A DNA stretch of 64,000 nucleotides from NCBI RefSeq assembly GCF_030056705.1, contig NZ_JASHIC010000011.1:145211-209210 (forward strand), given 5' to 3'. Shown piece by piece: positions 16,611 to 24,018 of this stretch. Both the position numbers and the translations under genes were made by a program. Origin of the DNA: Flectobacillus longus. Its GTDB lineage: Bacteria; Bacteroidota; Bacteroidia; Cytophagales; Spirosomataceae. Positions within the stretch are counted from its first letter, which is position 1, and each line of letters starts with the position of its first letter. The notes below the pieces were generated by a model. That model saw only the letters and a program-made list of their open reading frames with translations, searched no databases and was not told where the DNA came from.

Positions 16611-16841
16611 ATGAGAATTAAGTACCCAAGCGATTTGATTTTTGAGATACTCAATGAAATGCTAACAGGCAAAAGCATGAACTCTATAGCACGTGAGAAA
16701 GGTATTCCAATTTCTACAATTTTTAGCTGGAAGCAACAGCATATCGACTATTATACAAAGATAGAAGACCAAAAAGAGAAATTTAGAAGACTTAAAGAAA
16801 ATTACCAAAAAGCAGATATGAAAAAGAGTAAAATAAAATAA
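16611..16841 (+). CDS. Small helix-turn-helix protein (transposase OrfA-like HTH)
   Basis: A 76-residue protein. Residues 22-45 (SMNSIAREKGIPISTIFSWK) have the pattern of the HTH of IS3-type OrfA or Psq-type domains. The C-terminal part is charged and shares a KxKFxRLKExYxKA motif with the 16212 product. There is no transposase catalytic ORF or terminal inverted repeat nearby, so it is more likely a free-standing DNA-binding protein than an IS remnant. It is flanked by terminators on both sides and so is its own unit. Confidence 0.65.
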   Translation: MRIKYPSDLIFEILNEMLTGKSMNSIAREKGIPISTIFSWKQQHIDYYTKIEDQKEKFRRLKENYQKADMKKSKIK

Positions 16842-16854
16842 ACAGAAGTTGACT

Positions 16855-16882
16855 AGCCTCTCTATTTTGAGAGGCTTTTTTT
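16855..16882 (+). terminator. Terminator after the small HTH gene
   Basis: AGCCTCTC (16855-16862) pairs with GAGAGGCT (16869-16876), followed by seven T. Confidence 0.85.
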
Positions 16883-16895
16883 GTACTTTAGACAT

Positions 16896-16926
16896 AAAAA
16901 AAGCGTTCTGATTTCTCAGAACGCTT
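16896..16926 (-). terminator. Terminator of the tRNA-Leu gene
   Basis: AAGCGTTCTGA (16901-16911) and its complement (16916-16926), with the T tract on the minus strand, 2 nt beyond the tRNA 3' end. Confidence 0.85.
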
Positions 16927-16927
16927 G

Positions 16928-17011
16928 TGACGATGGGGAGACTCGAACTCCCATACGGTTACCCGCACTACCACCTCAAAGTAGCGTGTCTACCAATTCC
17001 ACCACATCGCC
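16928..17011 (-). tRNA. tRNA-Leu (anticodon GAG)
   Basis: Minus-strand sequence begins GGCGATGTGGTGGAATTGG. The acceptor arms GGCGATG and CATCGTC pair, the anticodon loop TTGAGGT gives anticodon GAG, a long variable arm (class II) is present and the T arm has GTTCGAGTC. The CCA end is not encoded. Promoter at 17028-17057, terminator at 16896-16926. Confidence 0.95.
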
Positions 17012-17027
17012 TTGTACTTTGATGATG

Positions 17028-17057
17028 CAAAAGTAGAGAGATAAATTGACAAAGCAA
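17028..17057 (-). promoter_or_regulatory. Promoter of tRNA-Leu
   Basis: Minus strand: TTG (complement 17055-17057), 19-nt spacer, TACTTTTG (complement 17028-17035) followed by GCATCA, the same tail as at the tRNA-Met promoter. Confidence 0.65.
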
Positions 17058-17158
17058 AATAGTACTAATCACTTTTTTTAAATAAAAAATGTAGGATTTT
17101 TTTAAGTATTTGAAAATCAGAAATTAAATTAGCATATTATTTTTAAACTTTTTTTTTG

Positions 17159-17554
17159 ATGGCATTAGAATTAGAAGGTACTTTGATTAAAGTACAACCT
17201 GAACAGACAGGAAGCGGTAAAAATGGTCAGTGGGTAAAACAAGAATTTGTTGTTGAAACACAAGAACAATATCCTAAAAAAGCTTGCTTCTCGGCATGGG
17301 GTGATCGTACTGCTGATTTGAAGCAATTTGCTTTGGGTGATAAACTTAAAGTAACTTTTAGTGTAGAATCTAGAGAATACAACGATCGTTGGTACACAGA
17401 CTTGAGAGCTTATCGTATTGAACTTGCATCGGAGTCGTCGGCTACTGCTTCAGCGCCTAATACCTATCAAGCGCCAGCGCAACGTCCTGCTACACCACAA
17501 GCATCATCAGTAGATTTGCCGTCATTTAGTGAAGACGAAGATTTGCCGTTCTAA
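17159..17554 (+). CDS. DUF3127 (OB-fold, SSB-like) protein
   Basis: A 131-residue protein of the DUF3127 family, widespread in Bacteroidota and predicted to have an OB fold (ELEGTLIKVQPEQTGSGKNG at the start, KACFSAWGD, then REYNDRWYTDLRAYRIE). Residues 90-120 are a low-complexity Ala/Pro/Gln linker and the protein ends FSEDEDLPF, very like the acidic C-terminal tip by which single-stranded DNA-binding proteins recruit partners. It may therefore bind nucleic acid and SSB-tip partners; that is inference. The ATG at 17159 is preferred over a TTG one codon upstream. Confidence 0.85.
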   Translation: MALELEGTLIKVQPEQTGSGKNGQWVKQEFVVETQEQYPKKACFSAWGDRTADLKQFALGDKLKVTFSVESREYNDRWYTDLRAYRIELASESSATASAPNTYQAPAQRPATPQASSVDLPSFSEDEDLPF

Positions 17555-17563
17555 GTACAAAAC

Positions 17564-17595
17564 AAAAATAGCGTTGAGAAATCAACGCTATTTTT
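17564..17595. terminator. Bidirectional terminator
   Basis: Perfect 14-bp arms AAAAATAGCGTTGA and complement with a 4-nt loop, between convergent genes. Confidence 0.9.
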
Positions 17596-17597
17596 GT

Positions 17598-18932
17598 TTA
17601 TACAAATGCTCCTTTAAGTTTTTGAGATTTAAGCCAATCAGGCTTCGTAATGGTTACTTCTGCTCTTAGCTCGTTCAAAAGTGAATACAAACCAAAATAG
17701 GTTCGATTGATATAAAGCCCGTGTTGTGAACCTCTCGCTACTTTTGAATTTCTTAATTCGTCAAGCTTCTGAAGCTTTTCTGCGTATAAATATACCTGCT
17801 CAAAATAACTATCATCGGCAAAATCGAATGTGTCTTCTCCAAATGGACGACCGAGCAAGTAAATCATCTCTTTAAATAATTTTGAAAAGAACTCGGATTC
17901 TTCTTTCGAATCTGATGATACAATGAATTCTAATGTTTTGAAAATAGAATTCATTTTTTGTTCATCTTCGAGCGTGTCGAAATTAATTAGAGCAAAATAG
18001 TTGTCGTAAAACAAATCTGGAATAACCTTGATACAACCAAAATCGATTATACCCATTGTGCCATCTTCACGCATTAAGAAATTTCCTGGATGAGGGTCTG
18101 CATGAACTTGACGTAAAGTATGAATTTGATAATCATAAAAATCCCATAATGCTTGCCCAATTTGATTTCTGATTGCTTGTGACGGGTTTGTATCCAAAAA
18201 TTCTTTCATGTGTAAGCCCTCAAGCCAGTCCATCGTCAGAATTTTATCACACGAAAATTCTGGATAATATTTCGGAAAAAATACATTGGGGATATGAGCA
18301 CACGCTTTCGAAATTTCTACCGAACGTTCTAACTCCAAAACATAATTGGTTTCTTCAAGCAATCGTTCACGTACCTCTCCCATGTATCTTTCTACATCCT
18401 TGTCGTTGAGACCAAACATCGCAACAGCGATAGGTTTTACCATTCGTAGGTCAGCGCCAATACTTTCCGAAACACCAGGGTACTGAATTTTAACCGCTAG
18501 TTGTTTTCCATTAAGTTCAGCTTTGTGAACCTGCCCGATAGAGGCTGCATTAGAAGCACTCAAGTCAAACTTATCATAAAGCTCACTTGGCGATTTTTTG
18601 AAATGCTTTTTGAAAGTTTTTACCACTAATGGCCCCGACAGCGGAGGCGCTGAATATTGTGACATCGCAAATTTCTCACGATAGGCTCTTGGTAATAGCC
18701 CCTTGTCCATACTTAGCATTTGTGTTACCTTCAGAGCTGAGCCTTTCAATTCGCTCAGTGACTCATAGATGTCTTCAGCATTTTCTTGATGTAACTCTTC
18801 TCTAGGAGTAGTAGGGTCAATTATTTTTTTGACATTATGCTTGAGATAATTACCTCCAATTTTTACGCCTGTCTTTACAAACTGAGTAGCGCGTGCTACT
18901 TTGGAGGTAGGTATCGAATTTTGTTCTTTCAT
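17598..18932 (-). CDS. ABC1/AarF (UbiB-like) atypical kinase
   Basis: A 444-residue protein of the ABC1/UbiB kinase-like family, involved in isoprenoid quinone metabolism or lipid handling in many organisms. The ABC1-specific Ala-rich loop, VKIQYPGV with the conserved Lys, and the catalytic HADPHPGNFLM and IIDFGC motifs are visible. There is no C-terminal membrane segment evident. The TetR gene just upstream (33-nt gap) on the same strand looks like an operon partner. Given the menaquinone gene menD elsewhere in the window, a quinone link is plausible but not shown. Confidence 0.9.
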   Translation of the reverse strand: MKEQNSIPTSKVARATQFVKTGVKIGGNYLKHNVKKIIDPTTPREELHQENAEDIYESLSELKGSALKVTQMLSMDKGLLPRAYREKFAMSQYSAPPLSGPLVVKTFKKHFKKSPSELYDKFDLSASNAASIGQVHKAELNGKQLAVKIQYPGVSESIGADLRMVKPIAVAMFGLNDKDVERYMGEVRERLLEETNYVLELERSVEISKACAHIPNVFFPKYYPEFSCDKILTMDWLEGLHMKEFLDTNPSQAIRNQIGQALWDFYDYQIHTLRQVHADPHPGNFLMREDGTMGIIDFGCIKVIPDLFYDNYFALINFDTLEDEQKMNSIFKTLEFIVSSDSKEESEFFSKLFKEMIYLLGRPFGEDTFDFADDSYFEQVYLYAEKLQKLDELRNSKVARGSQHGLYINRTYFGLYSLLNELRAEVTITKPDWLKSQKLKGAFV

Positions 18933-18965
18933 AAAAAAGGCACTAATTCTTTAATCGAATTAGCA

Positions 18966-19598
18966 TTAACGATTTTGATACAAAAATTTAGCAAAGTCTA
19001 ACACAGAATCCAATGCAGAGCTAGCCATTAAATCAAATGAGGTATTCACAGCTTTTTCGATCATTGCGTCTGTTTGTTCAAAACCTTTAGAGCGGTCTTT
19101 TACCCAAAAATCCAAAATCATCAAAAGCTGAAGCCATAAAGCATCAGGGTAGCGCTCGTCCAAGTATTTTCTAGGTTGTACTTCTTTACTTTCTTTTCCT
19201 TCTAAAACTAAATCTCGTGTAAAATCTTTGAAAGCTGTTTTTAGGTCTGTTAAAAAAGTAGGCGTTTTTAACTTACGCTTGTCAATCAACCTCCAAGTTT
19301 GTGAGGCATAACTTCTATTTTCTTTCAAAACCTCTATCCAAGTGTAGTAAAAAGCTAAAAGTTTTTCTCTTACAGAATAGCCTGCATAGATAGAATCACT
19401 TTCGATTCGTGTAACTGTATCCTTAAAGAAGTCCAGCCAAATACTGCTTTCTAGTAGTTCAAATGAATTATAGTATTCATAAAATTCTACTTCCTTCATT
19501 TTTAACTTTTTGGTAAAAGCATACACCGAAGCTGGGTGAGAACCATTTTCTAAAAAATGTTCAATAAAGGCCTGTTTGATTTTTTCTGATTTTTCCAT
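18966..19598 (-). CDS. TetR-family regulator paired with the ABC1 kinase
   Basis: A 210-residue protein with a short N-terminal helix-turn-helix (about residues 5-50, including SVYAFTKKLKMKEVEFYEYY) and an all-helical C-terminal ligand domain. The HTH is weaker than in classical TetR proteins, and DNA binding is not certain. It lies upstream of and co-directional with the ABC1 kinase gene, a pairing I recall from other Bacteroidota, which suggests joint function rather than simple repression. Confidence 0.75.
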   Translation of the reverse strand: MEKSEKIKQAFIEHFLENGSHPASVYAFTKKLKMKEVEFYEYYNSFELLESSIWLDFFKDTVTRIESDSIYAGYSVREKLLAFYYTWIEVLKENRSYASQTWRLIDKRKLKTPTFLTDLKTAFKDFTRDLVLEGKESKEVQPRKYLDERYPDALWLQLLMILDFWVKDRSKGFEQTDAMIEKAVNTSFDLMASSALDSVLDFAKFLYQNR

Positions 19599-19676
19599 AC
19601 TCTTTCCGTTTGTGTAGATAACATCAAGTAAAAAAACATTGTTTAATTAAATTATGAAAATTTTCAATAAAAGTAC

Positions 19677-19714
19677 AAAAGCCCTCCATGAAGACTGTAT
19701 CATAGAGGGCTTTT
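19677..19714 (-). terminator. Terminator of the phoH-protease operon
   Basis: AAAAGCCCTC (19677-19686) and GAGGGCTTTT (19705-19714); T tract on the minus strand. Confidence 0.85.
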
Positions 19715-19715
19715 G

Positions 19716-21014
19716 TTATTTTAAGATAAACATTCTCAGTACTTTAGTTTCCTTGGAGGTATTTACTCTTAGAAAATACATGCCATTTGCGTAGCTGGAG
19801 GTATTAATTAAGTAGTAGTTGGAGGTAACACTTTGATAGTTGTACTCATTTAAGGTATTTCCATTTTCAGAAATGAGTTGCATCGTGATATTCTCGGTTC
19901 CACTAAACTGCACCTTTACGTTGGCGTTGCTCTTGACAGGATTAGGGTCAATGCTTACTTGTAAAGTGTTACTCTCAGGTACAATGGTCGAATTATTAAC
20001 CAATGATTTTCTTCGATAGCTTAATTCTAAGGCTGCTCTGGTCCGTATCTTTTGATCATTTGTAAAAAGACTCATACATACATCAGGAGAATAATCCATA
20101 TAATTCTCAATTTGATTGGTAACTGTAATGCCATCACATGTGGAGGTCATTTTGTTGCAAGTAAAGCCAGCGTTTAGGCTCTCAATCGTTGGAGTATCAT
20201 CACAATAATCTGTACCGCAACGAACATCGCCTGTAGGATGTAATAAGCCCAACCAGTGACCAACTTCATGGGTGGTGGTTCTGCCCATGTTATAGGTTGT
20301 GCTAATAGTCCCACAACATTTACCAAAATAACGATAATCTATGACTACACCATCAAATATTTGTTGTTCGGCTGCTTCGGTAGTATTGGGTACAAGTCCA
20401 GGTAGATAGGCATCAAATGGAAAACCCGAATAGCCAATAGTGAGAGGTGTGGCGGTAGTGCCACTCTTCACTACATAGATATTCAAATATTTGTAGGGAT
20501 TCCATTTTGAAAAAGCTGTAATCGAACTCAATTCTTTAATAATATCAAATCCAGCTATGCTGGTATAATGTCTGGTAATCCCTTTGGTAGTTTCACCTGT
20601 AGCAATTGAGTCTGCCAAAAAGAATTCAATCTGCATGTCTGCTCCAATAGGATTAGTATTATAGCCAGCTGAACCTTCTTTTTTACGGTAATCTTCGTTT
20701 AGGGTCTGAATCTGTGATAAAACTTGTTCGTCACTGATATTAATATTGTTATTTCCACCAATGATTTTACTAGCCGTATTATGGATAATATGAACTACAA
20801 CAGGAATACGGATAGTCGAATATGCATTAGTCCTTGAGGCCTTTAAGGCGTTGGTATATTGCTGAACTTGGTATTCAAAATTACTTTTTTGTTGTAACCA
20901 TTTTTGGTTAATGCTTTGATTCAGAGAGTCCTGAAATACAACACCACATTTGCTTTGAGCAAATGTGGTGTATGAAAAGATAACAGCTAGTGTACTTAAA
21001 ATGCTTTTTTTCAT
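19716..21014 (-). CDS. Secreted M43 (pappalysin-like) metalloprotease with T9SS sorting domain
   Basis: A 432-residue secreted zinc protease. A signal peptide ends at about FAQ (residue 20). The metzincin site HEVGHWLGLLH is at residues 249-259 with a downstream Met-turn region (NYMDYSPDVCM), as in the M43 family. Residues from about 345 form a type A C-terminal sorting domain (PNPVKSNANV ... GMYFLRV ... KVLRMFILK), which directs export and surface attachment by the type IX secretion system. The start codon overlaps the phoH stop by 4 nt, so it is co-transcribed with phoH, an unusual partnership. Confidence 0.93.
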   Translation of the reverse strand: MKKSILSTLAVIFSYTTFAQSKCGVVFQDSLNQSINQKWLQQKSNFEYQVQQYTNALKASRTNAYSTIRIPVVVHIIHNTASKIIGGNNNINISDEQVLSQIQTLNEDYRKKEGSAGYNTNPIGADMQIEFFLADSIATGETTKGITRHYTSIAGFDIIKELSSITAFSKWNPYKYLNIYVVKSGTTATPLTIGYSGFPFDAYLPGLVPNTTEAAEQQIFDGVVIDYRYFGKCCGTISTTYNMGRTTTHEVGHWLGLLHPTGDVRCGTDYCDDTPTIESLNAGFTCNKMTSTCDGITVTNQIENYMDYSPDVCMSLFTNDQKIRTRAALELSYRRKSLVNNSTIVPESNTLQVSIDPNPVKSNANVKVQFSGTENITMQLISENGNTLNEYNYQSVTSNYYLINTSSYANGMYFLRVNTSKETKVLRMFILK

Positions 21015-22006
21015 TTTTGGAAAGATGAATGAGATTTTTGGGCTTCTTTTTCTGCATCAGCTTTATCGTAAGCCATAATGATGTCTCTTACCAAGCGGTG
21101 ACGTACAACATCTTTACCATCAAGTTCAATAAAAGAAATACCCTTGATGCCCTGCAAAATTTTGGTTGCTTCCACTAATCCAGACTTTACTTTGGTAGGT
21201 AAGTCTATCTGTGATTTATCACCTGTGATTATCACTTTCGAATTTACGCCCATACGAGTCAGGAACATTTTCATTTGCATAGGAGTAGTGTTTTGTGCCT
21301 CATCCAACAATACAAATGCGTTGTTCAAGGTACGCCCACGCATATAAGCCAAAGGTGCAATTTCAATAACACGGTTCTCGATAAAGAACTTCAACTTTTC
21401 AGGTTGAATCATATCGTCTAAAGCATCATAAATTGGACGTAAATATGGGTCAATTTTTTCTTTTAAATCACCGGGTAAAAAGCCTAAATTTTCACCTGCT
21501 TCAACTGCTGGGCGAGTAATAATAATTTTTTTGACTTCCTTATTTTTGAGCGCCTTTACCGCAAGGGCAACCGCTGTATAAGTTTTACCTGTACCCGCAG
21601 GGCCAATCGCAAATACGATGTCATTTTCGGCAGCGGCATCGATGAGCTTCTTTTGGTTGGGCGACTTTACACGAATAACCACGCCTTTGGTGCCGTACAA
21701 TAAGACATCATCGTCCTCTTTTAAGATTACAGGTGCCTCTTCTTCATTATTCTTATCCCTAGAAAGATACGTTTTTACTTGTTCTGTTGTAATTTTGCCG
21801 TACTTCTGAAAATGCACAACCATCGAATCTATAATTTCGGTAATCTTGACAATATCAGAAATAGAACCTCTGATGGTGATTTCGTTACCTCTGGAGATAA
21901 GTTTACTTTGAGGAAAAGCTTCAGCTACTACTTTGATATTGCTGTTTTCAACGCCAAGGAAACCAACCAACTCAACGTCTTCGAGTGTAATTATTTTTTC
22001 TGTCAA
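21011..22006 (-). CDS. phoH: PhoH-family ATPase
   Basis: A 331-residue PhoH protein, a P-loop ATPase or helicase-like protein of RNA metabolism. Walker A GPAGTGKT is at residues 135-142 and the Walker B region ends in LLDEAQN; the N-terminal ~70 residues have a KH-like pattern. Length is typical. A -7 element (TATTTTTG, complement 22063-22070) lies upstream. It is followed, with a 4-nt overlap, by the M43 protease gene; in many bacteria phoH is next to ybeY instead, which is not here. Confidence 0.94.
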   Translation of the reverse strand: MTEKIITLEDVELVGFLGVENSNIKVVAEAFPQSKLISRGNEITIRGSISDIVKITEIIDSMVVHFQKYGKITTEQVKTYLSRDKNNEEEAPVILKEDDDVLLYGTKGVVIRVKSPNQKKLIDAAAENDIVFAIGPAGTGKTYTAVALAVKALKNKEVKKIIITRPAVEAGENLGFLPGDLKEKIDPYLRPIYDALDDMIQPEKLKFFIENRVIEIAPLAYMRGRTLNNAFVLLDEAQNTTPMQMKMFLTRMGVNSKVIITGDKSQIDLPTKVKSGLVEATKILQGIKGISFIELDGKDVVRHRLVRDIIMAYDKADAEKEAQKSHSSFQK

Positions 22007-22200
22007 ATCTAAAAATGAATAAATGTTAATCGATGATTTAGTATTAGAAAGTACTAATCTAACAAAAATAACGCTTGTTTGTGTTCGATTCTTATAAGAT
22101 TAATTCTAAGTTTTTTTTTGACTCTGTAAATCAAACCCTTAGGTTTTTTTTGCAAAATGGGATTGTGGTAATGTGAGAAAATATTTGTAAAATTGTATTA

Positions 22201-23814
22201 ATGGAACAGTCAAACAGAAATAATACCTTTAAAAAGCCCTCCAATTTTGCTGGAGGTCGAATATCTGCGACCAATCGTTGGCTGGATACAGGTTTGGGTA
22301 AAATACCACCTCAAGCAGTCGATTTGGAAGAAGCTGTGCTTGGGGCTTTGATGATTGAGAAGGATGCTCTTACCGCAGTGGTAGACATTTTAAAACCTGA
22401 CTCATTTTATAAAGAAGCACACCAAAGAATATATGGCGCCATTACTCAGCTTTTTGCTGCGTCTGAGCCGATAGATTTGCTTACAGTAACTAATCAACTT
22501 CGTACAAATGGTGAACTTGAAATGGCTGGTGGAGTTTCGTACCTTGCCGAATTAACTCAAAGAGTTAACTCAGCTGCCAATATCGAATTTCACGCGCGCA
22601 TTGTAGTAGAACATTCATTAAAACGACAATTGATTACAGTATCTTCTGAAATCCAGAAGATGGCTTATGAGGATACAACAGATGTATTTCAGTTGTTGGA
22701 TAGGGTAGAACAAGAACTTTTTAGAATTTCGGAGGCTAATATTCGTAAAAACTACTCGGATATGTCGCAAATCATGCGAGCAGCCTTGTTGGAATTAGAA
22801 ATGAAGAAAAATCAGAAGGATGGTCTTACGGGAGTTCCTTCTGGATTTAGTGCTTTGGATAGAATTACTTCAGGTTTCCAAAAAACAGAATTAATTATTA
22901 TCGCTGCTCGCCCCGGTATGGGTAAAACAGCCTTGATTCTTTCTGCTTGTCGTAATGCAGCGGTGGATTTTGGTCAAGCAGTAGCGGTATTCTCTTTGGA
23001 AATGTCCTCTGTTCAGCTTGTCAATCGTTTGATTTCATCAGAAGCTGAATTAGAATCTGAAAAACTAAGAAAAGGTAATTTGGCTCCTCACGAATGGGCG
23101 CAATTACATGCAAAAATTGGTCGTTTAACTAATGCCCCAATTTTTATTGATGATACCCCAGCGTTGTCACTTCTTGAACTCAGAGCTAAAGCTCGTCGTT
23201 TGAAAGCCCAACACGATATACAGATGATTGTGATTGACTACTTGCAATTGATGTCGGGCGATACAGGAGGAAAAGGAGGAGGAAACCGTGAACAAGAAAT
23301 TGCCACAATATCTCGTTCCTTGAAACAACTTGCTAAAGAGCTAGATGTGCCTGTAATTGCACTTTCGCAGTTGAGCCGTGCAGTAGAAACTCGTGGAGGA
23401 GATAAAAAGCCACAATTATCCGATTTACGTGAGTCTGGGTCAATCGAGCAAGATGCGGATATGGTAATGTTTATTTATCGTCCAGAATATTACGGTATTA
23501 CGCAAGATGAAAATGGGCAGTCGATTGCAGGAATGGGAGAGTTGATTATTGCTAAAAACCGTGCAGGCTCTCTAGATACTGTTCAGTTGAGATTTATTGG
23601 CAAGTACACAAAATATTGTGATTTGGATGCTACAGATTATTCAAGCTTTACCAGCGGAGATTCTCTACAATCTTTTGCAGCTGTTCCTGATACAATGACA
23701 ACATTTGAAGGCGGAGCGAGAACAGTAGGTAGTAAAATGAATAACTTCCAATCTGGAGGAGGAGAAATGCCATCGTTTGGTACAACTCCACCAAATCAAG
23801 ATGTTCCATTCTAA
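22201..23814 (+). CDS. dnaB: Replicative DNA helicase DnaB
   Basis: A 537-residue hexameric 5'-3' helicase that unwinds DNA at the replication fork. The N-terminal DnaB domain (LEEAVLGALMIEKDA) spans about residues 40-140, and the RecA-like motor carries Walker A ARPGMGKT at 236-243, Walker B IVIDYLQLM and the DnaB-specific SDLRESGSIEQDADMV. The last ~45 residues are low complexity and end PPNQDVPF, resembling an SSB-type tip. No intein is present. It is monocistronic, ending in a strong terminator. Confidence 0.97.
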   Translation: MEQSNRNNTFKKPSNFAGGRISATNRWLDTGLGKIPPQAVDLEEAVLGALMIEKDALTAVVDILKPDSFYKEAHQRIYGAITQLFAASEPIDLLTVTNQLRTNGELEMAGGVSYLAELTQRVNSAANIEFHARIVVEHSLKRQLITVSSEIQKMAYEDTTDVFQLLDRVEQELFRISEANIRKNYSDMSQIMRAALLELEMKKNQKDGLTGVPSGFSALDRITSGFQKTELIIIAARPGMGKTALILSACRNAAVDFGQAVAVFSLEMSSVQLVNRLISSEAELESEKLRKGNLAPHEWAQLHAKIGRLTNAPIFIDDTPALSLLELRAKARRLKAQHDIQMIVIDYLQLMSGDTGGKGGGNREQEIATISRSLKQLAKELDVPVIALSQLSRAVETRGGDKKPQLSDLRESGSIEQDADMVMFIYRPEYYGITQDENGQSIAGMGELIIAKNRAGSLDTVQLRFIGKYTKYCDLDATDYSSFTSGDSLQSFAAVPDTMTTFEGGARTVGSKMNNFQSGGGEMPSFGTTPPNQDVPF

Positions 23815-23817
23815 AAT

Positions 23818-23855
23818 TGAGTGAGTTGCGATTGAGTGAATGAGTGATTATTTTA
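23818..23855 (+). repeat. GAGTGATTA dispersed repeat, left arm
   Basis: A 38-nt element (TGAGTGAGTTGCGATTGAG...) that recurs imperfectly in inverted orientation at 23972-24008, the two flanking the dnaB terminator. Related sequence at 26394-26434. Confidence 0.65.
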
Positions 23856-23882
23856 AGAGATGTTATTCTGAAATATAATATC

Positions 23883-23920
23883 AAAAAAGGGGGCGAAAAT
23901 TGTTTTCGCCCCCTTTTTTT
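23883..23920. terminator. Strong GC-rich terminator after dnaB
   Basis: Arms GGGGGCGAAAA (23889-23899) and complement (23903-23913), A run before and T run after; can serve dnaB (+) and rlmD (-). Confidence 0.92.
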
Positions 23921-23971
23921 AATGTATTAAAAATTTGGTGAATAAGCCTAATCTTGAATATGTTCTTAATC

Positions 23972-24008
23972 TAAAAATAATCACAAATCACTCAATCACA
24001 ACTCACTA
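23972..24008 (-). repeat. GAGTGATTA dispersed repeat, right arm
   Basis: Imperfect inverted copy of 23818-23855 (minus strand reads TAGTGAGTTGTGATTGAGTG...), about 12 nt beyond the rlmD stop. Confidence 0.65.
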
Positions 24009-24018
24009 AATTAAACCT

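Noticed and set aside
16611..16841. The small HTH gene as an insertion-sequence OrfA
   Set aside because: No OrfB, no inverted repeats, own terminators on both sides, and clear relatedness to the adjacent 79-residue protein.
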